From positions 22,655 through 86,654 of the forward strand of contig QZKN01000170.1 of NCBI GenBank assembly GCA_003598175.1: DNA of 64,000 nucleotides, read 5' to 3'. The notes under the pieces are model-generated. The model saw only the letters and a program-made list of their open reading frames with translations, was not told the DNA's origin and searched no databases. The position numbers and the translations under genes were made by a program. The stretch comes from Candidatus Omnitrophota bacterium. GTDB lineage: Bacteria > Hinthialibacterota > Hinthialibacteria > Hinthialibacterales > Hinthialibacteraceae. Positions 9,169 through 17,307 of this stretch are shown here, piece after piece. Numbering within the stretch: position 1 is the stretch's first letter; the number at the start of each line of letters is the position of its first letter.

Positions 9169-10653
9169 TCAGTAATCCACAAGTCCCAATGTACTTAATT
9201 TCATATATATATCCTGAGCCATTAATTGATTCCCCAGCGGCGACAAATGACAATGATCGACGTACAAGGCAAAACGAGAAAATATGGATTGGCTCTCAAC
9301 CGAATAACGTTCGACGATAGCCGACCAATCACAATATTCAAAACCCAATTTTTCACACATGTTTTTCATGAATGGTCGTAATTCACTTATTTCACGATTT
9401 CTTTTGTCGGAAGTAGATGAAAATATCAGATCACGGAGTGTATATTCCATGTAGGTATGAAGCACAATTATTATTTTGTTATTATAGATTTCCGATAGAG
9501 AAGCCAATTGATTGATCACGTTTTGAGCGGTACCGATCGCATCCTTGACAAAGTCATTTTCACAGGCGACATAAATCAAGGCCTCGTATTTGCGTTTTTG
9601 AGATTCACGGTTTGCCACTTGTACACATCGGTATCCATTGTACCCACCCACGCTGGCATTCACGAAGCCATATCGTTCAGAAACCATTTTCTGCAGATAG
9701 CTCGCCACGGTGAATTCGTCGTTGACTCCCATCCCAAATCCCACACTATCCCCGATTATCAAAATGGATCGTTCAGCCGAAACCGGGGGAAGAGTTTGAC
9801 GATACCCATCTTGCGTGATGTGATAACAAAATGAATGTCGCGCCATTTGATCGACATATTCCCGAATTCTGTCTGTCAAAACAACATCGGTTTTAATATA
9901 CAAAGTAGGAGGATCTAAATTAAAGGATTTCATCGAGCGTAGCAGCCACACATTCACCGCCGCCCCCGGTCGCAACACATAACCGAATTCCTCATCAGGT
10001 TTTACTAAAATTGTATCATGTCGCAACGCGCCGGTAGGATTCGTAGTGTTTCCAATCACCGCATGAATCTCTTTCAAATCCTGCAGCACCGGTTTCGGAA
10101 GATATAAAATTCCCGCCTTGGGATCCGGCCGCAAAATAACCTGACGAGTCTGTTCCCATGGAAGGAAAGATAAAAGAATAAAAAATCCAACCAAAATTAC
10201 AACCAACGCATGAACAGTATTCCAAATTAAACCAGCCGGAAAGAAATTCACATTTTTATTGGCTAGAACGAATAGAGCCCATAAAGAAGAAAAATACAAA
10301 ATCGTAATGATCATTTCTTCTTTTTCATAAAACCTTGGATACCAGCGCACATAGAGAATGATCGTCGTTACTATCAGGTTGAAGACAAACAATCCAGGAA
10401 TCATCCTTTGAAACATTGCCAAGCGGCTCTCAGAGCAGAAATCCTGACTCTTTTCCTTTCGCGCGAGAAAAAGAACGATTCCCCATAAAATCCAGCTGAT
10501 ATTCAATAAAAACAACAACAAACGCGTGCTGATTTCCAAATGGCCATCCGGCGAAACAAACGCCTTTACGAAGAACTCGTTACAGATCAATACTCCGGTT
10601 ATATAAAGCACCCCCCACCACTTATTATATTGACCGATTATTGCCTGCAACAT
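9169..10653 (-). CDS. Membrane-anchored SGNH/GDSL-type hydrolase inserted in the nuo operon
   Basis: A 494-residue protein with about five N-terminal membrane helices (residues roughly 12-175) and a C-terminal SGNH-hydrolase-like domain. The nucleophile block IIGDSVGFGMGVND lies near residue 295, a NASVGGYNGYR glycine block follows, and DHCHLSPLGN near residue 465 supplies the Asp-x-x-His pair. Such proteins commonly add or remove acyl groups on envelope glycans; the substrate here is unknown. The coding sequence is visibly richer in A and T than the flanking nuo genes. It has the same strand as the operon, with 62 bases after nuoH and 150 before nuoI. It has no known role in complex I and looks like a later insertion. 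Confidence 0.8.
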   Translation of the reverse strand: MLQAIIGQYNKWWGVLYITGVLICNEFFVKAFVSPDGHLEISTRLLLFLLNISWILWGIVLFLARKEKSQDFCSESRLAMFQRMIPGLFVFNLIVTTIILYVRWYPRFYEKEEMIITILYFSSLWALFVLANKNVNFFPAGLIWNTVHALVVILVGFFILLSFLPWEQTRQVILRPDPKAGILYLPKPVLQDLKEIHAVIGNTTNPTGALRHDTILVKPDEEFGYVLRPGAAVNVWLLRSMKSFNLDPPTLYIKTDVVLTDRIREYVDQMARHSFCYHITQDGYRQTLPPVSAERSILIIGDSVGFGMGVNDEFTVASYLQKMVSERYGFVNASVGGYNGYRCVQVANRESQKRKYEALIYVACENDFVKDAIGTAQNVINQLASLSEIYNNKIIIVLHTYMEYTLRDLIFSSTSDKRNREISELRPFMKNMCEKLGFEYCDWSAIVERYSVESQSIFSRFALYVDHCHLSPLGNQLMAQDIYMKLSTLGLVDY

Positions 10654-10715
10654 GGATTCACCTTTCCTTAAATTTCATTCCTTCCACACGCAACAGGATA
10701 TCAATTCAGTAAGAT

Positions 10716-11762
10716 TTAGACTTTTCCCGTCAGAATCATCCAGAAACTCGCGCCTAAAATATTGATCAATCCCAGCGGGATCAGGAATTTCCAACAGGTC
10801 GCCATCAGCTGATCGATGCGCAAACGAGGCAGCGTCCAGCGCAGCCATATCGTGACGAACAGCAACGCGCAAACTTTTGCAATATAAATGAATGCATGAT
10901 TGATGCCGAAGGGACCGTGCCACCCCCCCAAAAACAGCAACACGCCCAACGCCGAAACGATGAACATATCCGCATATTCGGCCATAAAGAAAAACGAGAA
11001 TCGAATTCCGGAATATTCAACATGAAAACCGGATACCAACTCCGATTCCGATTCCGGTAAATCGAACGGAATTCGGTTGGTTTCCGCCAACGTCGACACA
11101 TAATAACAAATGAAGGAAATCAGGCAAAACGGATTCCACACATACCAATTGCCCATCCCCAAAAAACCGCCGGCCTGCTCGTCCACGATTGTGCCCAACC
11201 GCAGCGACCCGGCCAGAAGCACGGGCGGTATAATAAACAGGGCGGTCGGAATTTCGTAACTCAAAAACTGCGCCGCCCCCCGCATGGAGCCGTATAACGA
11301 CCATTTGTTGTGGGAAGCCCACCCCGCCATGATGATGCCGATCGCCACGACGGACGACGTCGCCAGCAGATACAACACGGCGATGTTCAAATCCGTCGCC
11401 GCCATTTTCGGCCCCAGCGGAATCACCACCCACGAAAGCATCGCGCCGACAAACACGATGCCCGGCGCAAGAATAAATAACAATTTATCCGCAGTCGCGG
11501 GAATAATATCTTCCTTCACGAACAATTTGACGCCATCCGCCGCCGTTTGCAACACGCCGTGCCATCCCACATACATCGGTCCCAACCGGCATTGCATGTG
11601 TGCCGAAATTTTACGCTCGAACCAGACCGCGACGAGAGCCACCACGGCAATCGCGGCGATGGCCACGACCGCGCAGATGGCTGCCGTTAAAATATAAATC
11701 ACCGATATCGGCAAGGCTTGAAACAATGAAAATCCGAGAAGCAAGTCTTTTAAATAAGCCAT
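10716..11762 (-). CDS. nuoH: NADH-quinone oxidoreductase subunit H
   Basis: A 348-residue membrane subunit that forms the quinone chamber with NuoB and NuoD. The conserved loop SESELVSGFHVEYSGIRFSF and the ERKISAHMQCRLGPMYVGWHG segment are present. The ATG at 11762 directly abuts the nuoD stop (TAAATG arrangement), so the two are coupled. The length is slightly above the family's usual 320-345. Confidence 0.96.
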   Translation of the reverse strand: MAYLKDLLLGFSLFQALPISVIYILTAAICAVVAIAAIAVVALVAVWFERKISAHMQCRLGPMYVGWHGVLQTAADGVKLFVKEDIIPATADKLLFILAPGIVFVGAMLSWVVIPLGPKMAATDLNIAVLYLLATSSVVAIGIIMAGWASHNKWSLYGSMRGAAQFLSYEIPTALFIIPPVLLAGSLRLGTIVDEQAGGFLGMGNWYVWNPFCLISFICYYVSTLAETNRIPFDLPESESELVSGFHVEYSGIRFSFFFMAEYADMFIVSALGVLLFLGGWHGPFGINHAFIYIAKVCALLFVTIWLRWTLPRLRIDQLMATCWKFLIPLGLINILGASFWMILTGKV

Positions 11763-12902
11763 TTAGCGATCCACCTCCCCCATGACGACGTCGAACGTTC
11801 CCAGCGTCGCCACGACATCCGCGATCAACATATCGCGCGTCAATTCTTCAAACACGCTTAAATTGCAAAACGAAGGTCCCCTCGCCTTCAACCGAAACGG
11901 AACTTTGCTTCCGTCGCTGATCATATAAAACGCCAATTCGCCGCGCGGACATTCCGTTCGCACATACACCTCCGCGTCTTTGGGCGGACGCAATACCGCC
12001 GGAACTTTGCCCATATGACTCCCTTCCGGAAACCCATCGATCACTTGTTCGAGAATGCGCGTACTTTCGTACATTTCCCGTATACGAATCCAATACCGAT
12101 CCCAATTGTCTCCCACCTGGCCTTTCAATCCCTGCCCGACGGGAATGTCGAATTCGAATCGATTGTAAATGGAATAGGGTTCATCGCGGCGCAAATCCCA
12201 ATCCACGCCCGAAGCCCGCAGCATGGGACCCGTGATTCCATAGGCGATGGCCTGTTCGCCCGACAACGCGCCGATATTTGCGGTTCGTTTGATGAAAATA
12301 TGATTGAAGGAAAGCAATTCATTAAAGCTGTCCAACTTCGCCCGAAATTGTTTGAGAAAACGCCGCGTCATGTCCATCGCTCGCGCGGTCATGTCCTCCG
12401 CCACGCCTCCGATCCGCACGTAACCGAAACAGAGACGCCCGCCGGATAGTTCTTCCAAAATATCCAGCGTCATTTCCCGCTCGCGAAACGCATGAAGAAA
12501 GGGCGTAAACGCACCCAGATCCAATCCATACGTCCCGACTGCGACCAGATGGCTGGCAATGCGGTTGAGTTCGCCGACAAACACGCGAATGTATTCCGCC
12601 CGTTCGGGAACCTCGATTTCCGCCAATTTTTCGACGCACATCGCCCACGTCCAATTGTTGTTCATGGCCGCGAGATAATCCATCCGATCCGTATAGGGCA
12701 CGTAGGCGTCGTAGCCGATGGATTCGCCGATCTTTTCCTTGCATCGATGCAGATACCCGATGTTGGGAATCGCCCGTTCCACCACTTCCCCGTCCGTGTG
12801 CAGTTCCACGCGCAGAACGCCATGCGTGCTGGGATGCTGCGGCCCCATATGAACGACGAGCGGTTCTCCTTGCAAGGGTTTGGGTTGTGCGGGTGTTATC
12901 AT
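11763..12902 (-). CDS. nuoD: NADH-quinone oxidoreductase subunit D
   Basis: A 379-residue, 49-kDa-type subunit lining the quinone site, related to the [NiFe]-hydrogenase large subunit. It shows MGPQHPSTHGVLRVEL near the N-terminus, IGYLHRCKEKIGE and the C-terminal DVVATLGTFDVVMGEVDR. The start chosen is ATG at 12902 with a GAAGAGA ribosome site; the frame extends to a TTG at 12953 but the extra residues are not family-like. NuoC and NuoD are separate genes here, not fused. Confidence 0.95.
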   Translation of the reverse strand: MITPAQPKPLQGEPLVVHMGPQHPSTHGVLRVELHTDGEVVERAIPNIGYLHRCKEKIGESIGYDAYVPYTDRMDYLAAMNNNWTWAMCVEKLAEIEVPERAEYIRVFVGELNRIASHLVAVGTYGLDLGAFTPFLHAFREREMTLDILEELSGGRLCFGYVRIGGVAEDMTARAMDMTRRFLKQFRAKLDSFNELLSFNHIFIKRTANIGALSGEQAIAYGITGPMLRASGVDWDLRRDEPYSIYNRFEFDIPVGQGLKGQVGDNWDRYWIRIREMYESTRILEQVIDGFPEGSHMGKVPAVLRPPKDAEVYVRTECPRGELAFYMISDGSKVPFRLKARGPSFCNLSVFEELTRDMLIADVVATLGTFDVVMGEVDR

Positions 12903-12942
12903 GTGGATCTCTTCAGAAATATAATTCTGTCTGTTGTTTTCT

Positions 12943-13437
12943 CTATAATCCAATTTCCCGCAAATGTTCGTGTTCGGGAAACGTATAATCTTTCCGCAAG
13001 GGATGCCCTTCCCATTCGTCGGGAAGCAGGATGCGTTTCAAATTCGGGTGGCCGTCGTATACGATCCCCATCAAATCATACGCCTCGCGTTCATGCCAAT
13101 CCGCCGCCGGCCAAATTCGCGCCACGCTGGGCACGTGAGGATCGGTTTTCGCGGTACGCACTTTTAAAATCGCCCAATGCCGCAACAGCATGGAAAAAAG
13201 ATGATACACGCTTTCAAAATACTCCGGCCGGTCCACCGCGCTGATACAATGCAACAGATCGAAACGGGTACGCTCATCCGTTTTTAAAAACTCGCAAATG
13301 TCCGGCAAGGCCTCGCAACGAATCAGAATAAACGGATCCCGCAATCCCTTTGCCGGATCGCCGGTCACGACGTGTTCGAGCACGGTTTCCTCGCCGAATC
13401 GTTCTTTGAGCAAATTGTAGAGGTCGATGTGTTCCAT
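12943..13437 (-). CDS. nuoC: NADH-quinone oxidoreductase subunit C
   Basis: A 164-residue, 30-kDa-type subunit of the peripheral arm. Family motifs are the FDLLHCISAVD strand and the C-terminal WPAADWHEREAYDLMGIVYD, followed by HPNLKRILLPDEWEGHPLRK. The ATG at 13437 is preferred over upstream non-ATG options at 13476 because family proteins start close to the first helix. No strong ribosome site is visible. It lies between nuoB and nuoD. Confidence 0.95.
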   Translation of the reverse strand: MEHIDLYNLLKERFGEETVLEHVVTGDPAKGLRDPFILIRCEALPDICEFLKTDERTRFDLLHCISAVDRPEYFESVYHLFSMLLRHWAILKVRTAKTDPHVPSVARIWPAADWHEREAYDLMGIVYDGHPNLKRILLPDEWEGHPLRKDYTFPEHEHLREIGL

Positions 13438-13483
13438 GATGCCATTTTTACCGTTTGGTTTTAACAGAGTTCGCAATGGACGC

Positions 13484-14077
13484 TCAAGCCGCTGTTTCCG
13501 CGCTCTTCTTTCGCAGGATACGATCCTGCCGGATTTTTTGTTGCAGTTCGATCAAACCGGCCATCAATGTTTCCGGCCGCGGCGGACATCCGGGAACATA
13601 AATATCGACGGGAATATACAGATCCACTCCCTTCACGACGTGATAACCATATTCGTAATACGGTCCGCCGCCGATGGCGCAACTGCCCATCGCAATCACC
13701 CATTTCGGTTCGGGCATTTGATCGTAAAGCAGTTTGATGCGTTTCGCCATTTTATAGGTAACCGTTCCCGCAACGATCATCAGGTCGCATTGTCGCGGCG
13801 AACCGCGAAACACCCCCGCTCCGAAACGATCCAGATCGAAACGGCAAGCGCCGGCATGCATCATTTCAATGGCGCAACAGGCCAATCCGAACGTCATCGG
13901 CCAGACCGACGACAACCGCGCCCAATTGAACAAGGCATCCACCGACGTAACGATCACATTTTCTTCAAATTTTCCTTGAAGCGCTCCCACGAGAAAACTG
14001 TCCTTTCCATCCGCGAATCGATTTCCCTTCGTTACGCGACAGGCGATGTCGTTTTGTTCCTGCATGAAGATCGACAT
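13484..14077 (-). CDS. nuoB: NADH-quinone oxidoreductase subunit B ([4Fe-4S] N2)
   Basis: A 197-residue subunit carrying the terminal N2 cluster. The paired cysteines in FGLACCAIEMMHAG, the cysteine in IAMGSCAIGGGPY and the one in VPGCPPRPETLM supply the four ligands. A GTG and an ATG lie in tandem at 14080 and 14077 and neither has a good ribosome site, so translation may be coupled to the small upstream ORF. The C-terminus ends in a short basic tail. Confidence 0.95.
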   Translation of the reverse strand: MSIFMQEQNDIACRVTKGNRFADGKDSFLVGALQGKFEENVIVTSVDALFNWARLSSVWPMTFGLACCAIEMMHAGACRFDLDRFGAGVFRGSPRQCDLMIVAGTVTYKMAKRIKLLYDQMPEPKWVIAMGSCAIGGGPYYEYGYHVVKGVDLYIPVDIYVPGCPPRPETLMAGLIELQQKIRQDRILRKKSAETAA

Positions 14078-14234
14078 CACGAATAGATGCGAATATCAAC
14101 TCAAAAATCATCGCATTGGATATTTTTTTATCTATCATTTAAAAGGCATCAAAAATCCCTACCCTCTGAAATCTCTTTTTCAGGGTATAGGTAGAGTATA
14201 GCCCTTGCCATGGCAAACGAAAGTTATGGCAAGT

Positions 14235-14375
14235 TATCGTTTTGGGGATATGGAAAAACGACCTTTGTTCCACAGGAACAATCCGATGATCCCTATCACC
14301 GCAATGTATAATGCGATTTCAAAGAGCGGAGTTAGCGCTAAACCGGAACTCATCGTTTCCACTGCTGTCTCCATG
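14235..14375 (-). CDS. 46-residue single-helix membrane ORF between nuoA and nuoB
   Basis: A short frame starts with ATG at 14375, 27 bases after the nuoA stop, and ends with TAA at 14235. The predicted protein has an acidic/neutral N-terminus (METAVETMSSG), one strongly hydrophobic helix (residues about 15-33, FEIALYIAVIGIIGLFLW) and a basic tail ending in SISPKR, a positive-inside pattern. A GAGG sequence a few bases upstream (GTTGAGGAATC) gives a plausible ribosome site. I do not recognise the family. Position and topology suggest a small membrane subunit or assembly factor for complex I, which is inference. Confidence 0.5.
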
Positions 14376-14402
14376 ATTCCTCAACCTTTTGAACCACGTT
14401 TT

Positions 14403-14840
14403 TTAGGATGACAAGGTTTTACTCTTGTCTTCCGCGAGTTTGTCGCGGAATACCCATTCCAGATGACCCTTGACCCAGCAATAAGCCAATCCGACTCCCA
14501 ATACCGTCAAAAATACGAACATTTCCCAAAAGACCAGCATTCCCAATTCGGAATACAAACGGCGATAAACCACCGCCCAGGGAATGATAAACAACACTTC
14601 CACATCGAAAATAAGAAAAATAATGGCAATGATGTAAAAACGAATATTGAAACGAATCCACGGACCGCCAATCGGACGTTCCCCGCATTCATAATTCGAC
14701 AATTTTTCTTGATCGGGACGAATCGGACGAAAGAGGCGTGGAACCAATACATTAAAAGCAACGAAGGCAATTGCGGCGAGCAGAAAAATCAAAGCGGCTA
14801 TGAATTGCGCCGGCATTGAAATAAAAGACGAGGTATCCAC
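14403..14840 (-). CDS. nuoA: NADH-quinone oxidoreductase subunit A
   Basis: A 145-residue, three-helix complex I subunit, first gene of the operon. The conserved loop SNYECGERPIGGPWIRFNIRF, the FLIFDVEVLFIIPWA helix and the FLTVLGVGLAYCWVKGHLEW end are present. Translation appears to start with GTG at 14840, behind a GGAGG sequence about 11 bases upstream; the first ATG is at 14816 and is an alternative. Confidence 0.95.
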   Translation of the reverse strand: MDTSSFISMPAQFIAALIFLLAAIAFVAFNVLVPRLFRPIRPDQEKLSNYECGERPIGGPWIRFNIRFYIIAIIFLIFDVEVLFIIPWAVVYRRLYSELGMLVFWEMFVFLTVLGVGLAYCWVKGHLEWVFRDKLAEDKSKTLSS

Positions 14841-14933
14841 CGAAGATTATTCCTCCTTCGTGAGCACGAAGCGGTGACATGAAAAATGCCTAACGGTTCT
14901 TTTTCAACAGATCCGCTAAGCTCACGATAGATA

Positions 14934-14962
14934 AATGTACCAGATCATCGAAAAGATTTCAA
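14934..14962 (-). promoter_or_regulatory. Candidate promoter for the nuo operon
   Basis: On the minus strand a TTGAAA box (14957-14962) and a TACATT box (14934-14939) are separated by 17 bases, resembling sigma-70 -35 and -10 elements. They would place the transcript start near 14927, giving a leader of nearly 90 bases to nuoA. This is pattern matching only. Confidence 0.4.
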
Positions 14963-15297
14963 GAGCAATTTTGAGGAAACCTCATTTTGTTGGTAACTGG
15001 ATATGTAATGAACTTAAGAGAGGAAAAACTAATTATTCATTCGCATCTTTCGACAGAACCTCAAAAAAAACAAACACTTACGTAGACGCATTAGGATTGC
15101 CGGTCGTTATCGATCCTACAAAGTACCATACAATCCCCCCCAAAAATTTATTGCGAAAAATGATCGACAAACGAAAAACCGGCGCTTTTGCCATCCAATT
15201 TGCGCAAAACCTGTCGTTGAAATACCATCCCCAACCCGACTTTATCTCCCATTGTTTCATCCATTCGTATGATTGCAACAAAACGAAGATTCAATTA
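14963..15297. other. Region without a supported gene
   Basis: AT-rich sequence between the nuo promoter and the pilin gene. An open frame on the plus strand (14935-15408) covers it, but the translation has no recognisable family, no ribosome site and overlaps the pilin gene antisense. I see no RNA gene here. Confidence 0.5.
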
Positions 15298-15492
15298 TCA
15301 TGGCGTCGTGGGCAATCCCCCCACCGTTGGCGCCGCGCCGGTAAACCAATTGCCAACCGCAGTACCAAACGCGCTGATCATTGCCATACAAATCAAAATA
15401 ATGCCTGAAATCAACACTGCGTATTCAAGCGCCGTCGGTCCGTCTTCGCACAGTACGAAATATTTTAATTCCCTACAAATCGTGGTGACCAT
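15298..15492 (-). CDS. Flp/Fap-family type IVb pilin-like protein
   Basis: A 64-residue small pilin. The core GPTALEYAVLISGIILICMAM matches the Flp signature, in which a glycine precedes the mature N-terminus and a glutamate follows at position five, ahead of a single helix. The C-terminus is short and Gly/Pro/Thr-rich. The ATG at 15492 has an ideal GGAGGGG ribosome site five bases upstream; an earlier start at 15519 is less likely. Flp pilins are assembled by Tad secretion machines, but no tad or cpa genes are in the window, so this is a lone pilin gene. Confidence 0.8.
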   Translation of the reverse strand: MVTTICRELKYFVLCEDGPTALEYAVLISGIILICMAMISAFGTAVGNWFTGAAPTVGGLPTTP

Positions 15493-15882
15493 TTTTACCC
15501 CTCCACAATGGAAATTCAATCATCTTAACTTATTATAGCAAAGTTTCCGGCAAACAAAAACTTTTATGGCCGCAAAGGTGAAAATATCCATAATACTTTG
15601 AAATTATTGGGGATGAAAATCAAAGAAAACGAGTCCATTATCTCCTAATTTCGTTGAATCCTCATTCAAAACCTGATTCTATGGGAAATATTTACCGATT
15701 TAAGTAATAACCTGTTTATCATTTTGTGATTCTTTATTCAAATCAAGCAGTTGCCATGATTTCCATCTCCCATTCAACTGAACAGTCATATCAAAACACC
15801 ATTTCCAAATACACCGACTATTTATCCTGACAAAGAAACGGAATCCATTGGTTCATCATTCGGAATCCACTTCTCTATACAC

Positions 15883-15912
15883 TTGACAAATGTATAGGAT
15901 TTCACGTAATCT
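15883..15912 (+). promoter_or_regulatory. Candidate sigma-70 promoter for the FG-GAP gene
   Basis: A consensus TTGACA at 15883-15888 is followed after 18 bases by TAATCT (15907-15912). The transcript would start just inside the adjacent palindrome and run about 85 bases to the ATG at 16004. Confidence 0.5.
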
Positions 15913-15913
15913 A

Positions 15914-15929
15914 GCTTAGTGCACTAAGC
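15914..15929. promoter_or_regulatory. Perfect 16-base palindrome, candidate operator
   Basis: GCTTAGTGCACTAAGC is a perfect inverted repeat that begins two bases after the candidate -10 box. A position over the transcription start is typical of a repressor site, for example of LacI/GntR/TetR-like dimers. No regulator is identified. Confidence 0.45.
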
Positions 15930-16003
15930 CGTTCGCATCTTATTAAAAAAGAACATTCATTTAATTGTACAAACTATAAATGTTAAAACAGGAGATCCCA
16001 TCG

Positions 16004-17149
16004 ATGAATCCATTCAAATTCGGTTTCATTTTCATCTGTGGAAGTATGGTTATAAGTAATATAACGATCAGTTCCACAAAAACAGAAATTCCATTCAAGC
16101 ACGTCATCATCGACAAAAACCAGCCGGCGCAGCCTTACACCAAAATAATCGCCGATGTGAACGGCGATGCCTACCCCGACATCATCATTGCCGGCAACAT
16201 AACCCCGCTGATTTGGTATGTCTTTCCCACCTGGACAAAACATGTCATTGCGGAAGGCGGATATAAAACCGTCGACGGCGAAGCCGGCGATATCGACAAC
16301 GACGGCGATTTGGACATCGTGCTGGGTGGGCTGTTTTGGTACGAAAATCCGCGTCCGTCCGGCGACCCGGCGAAAAGATTGTGGAAAGCGCATACCATCG
16401 CCAACCACACCACCCACGATATTGAGTTGGGCGATCTTGACGGAGACGGCGATTTGGATGTCGTCACCCGCGATCAATCCGATTTCGGTACAAAAAAAGG
16501 AAACGAAATTCACATCTGGCAGCAGGAAAATCCCGATCGCTGGTCGGAACACGTGATTCAATGCCCGCACGGCGAAGGAATCACCCTCAGCGATCTCGAT
16601 CATGACGCCGATCTCGACATCGTGATCGGCGGAATTTGGTTTGAAAATGCGAAAGAAATCACGCGAGGAATATGGAAAGAACATCCATTCGCAAATTGGC
16701 ATCCCAGCGCCACGGTACAGACGGGCGACATGAATAACGACGGGCGAACGGACGTCATCCTGACGCCGTCCGAGTTGAAAGGTAATTATTACAAAATTTC
16801 GTGGTTTGAAGCGCCGGCCGATGCGAAAGACGAAAACTGGAAAGAACACGTGATCGAAGAAAAGGTGGAATGCATTTATCATTCACTCGAAGTCGCGGAC
16901 ATGAACAACGACGGTGAACTCGATATCGTCACGGCGGAAATGCATCAAGGTGAAGATCCCGACGAAGTCATGGTTTACATCAACCAAGGCAACGGAACGA
17001 ACTGGATAAAACAAATCCTTTCCACAAAAGGTTCGCATTACACCCGCGTCGGCGATATCGGTAATGACGGCGATATGGACATCATCGGCGCGAACCACGC
17101 CGGCGACTATTCGCCGGTTGAGTTGTGGGAAAATTTGATGAAACCATAA
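16004..17149 (+). CDS. Secreted FG-GAP/VCBS-repeat protein (beta-propeller)
   Basis: A 381-residue secreted protein. The ATG at 16004 has an AGGAG site nine bases upstream, better than the in-frame ATG at 15980. A hydrophobic signal (FKFGFIFICGSMVISNI) is followed by seven calcium-binding-like motifs of the form D-x-[DN]-x-D-G-x-x-D: DVNGDAYPD, DIDNDGDLD, DLDGDGDLD, DLDHDADLD, DMNNDGRTD, DMNNDGELD and DIGNDGDMD. Seven blades indicate a complete integrin-alpha-like propeller. Family members bind ligands or calcium at the cell surface; the ligand is unknown. A paralogue lies 158 bases downstream on the same strand. Confidence 0.9.
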   Translation: MNPFKFGFIFICGSMVISNITISSTKTEIPFKHVIIDKNQPAQPYTKIIADVNGDAYPDIIIAGNITPLIWYVFPTWTKHVIAEGGYKTVDGEAGDIDNDGDLDIVLGGLFWYENPRPSGDPAKRLWKAHTIANHTTHDIELGDLDGDGDLDVVTRDQSDFGTKKGNEIHIWQQENPDRWSEHVIQCPHGEGITLSDLDHDADLDIVIGGIWFENAKEITRGIWKEHPFANWHPSATVQTGDMNNDGRTDVILTPSELKGNYYKISWFEAPADAKDENWKEHVIEEKVECIYHSLEVADMNNDGELDIVTAEMHQGEDPDEVMVYINQGNGTNWIKQILSTKGSHYTRVGDIGNDGDMDIIGANHAGDYSPVELWENLMKP

Positions 17150-17198
17150 TGAGATTCAGCAAGTATAGTCTCAACCATCCTAGTCGAATTGACTAAAA

Positions 17199-17224
17199 CA
17201 AGGGCAGAAACGACGCTGCCCTTG
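17199..17224. repeat. Nine-base-arm hairpin
   Basis: CAAGGGCAG and CTGCCCTTG form a perfect stem around the loop AAACGACG, 50 bases after the first FG-GAP gene. There is no T run after it. It could attenuate or separate the two paralogues, or be part of a dispersed repeat. Confidence 0.5.
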
Positions 17225-17238
17225 CCACCCGGTCAAGT

Positions 17239-17287
17239 AACGCCGCCGTCTCGGCGACATTCTGAATTGCCGGCAGGGCGCCGGCGA
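17239..17287. repeat. Dispersed palindromic repeat, family B (copy 1)
   Basis: Two GC-rich palindromic halves, CGCCGCCGTCTCGGCG and GCCGGCAGGGCGCCGGC, are joined by an ATTCTGAATT linker. The reverse complement of the element at 48653-48705 matches it in order, spacing and linker. Confidence 0.65.
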
Positions 17288-17307
17288 TCCCATTACGAAA
17301 GGAACCA

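Larger units (their letters stand above)
15493..16003. other. Intergenic region with promoter and palindrome, no gene
   Basis: About 510 bases of low GC without a supported frame, between the divergently oriented pilin and FG-GAP genes. It contains a candidate plus-strand promoter and a perfect palindrome (listed separately). Nothing else was recognised. Confidence 0.6.

Noticed and set aside
14935..15408. Open frame of 157 residues on the plus strand
   Set aside because: No family, no ribosome site and antisense overlap with the well-supported Flp pilin gene; the frame probably stays open by AT-rich chance.
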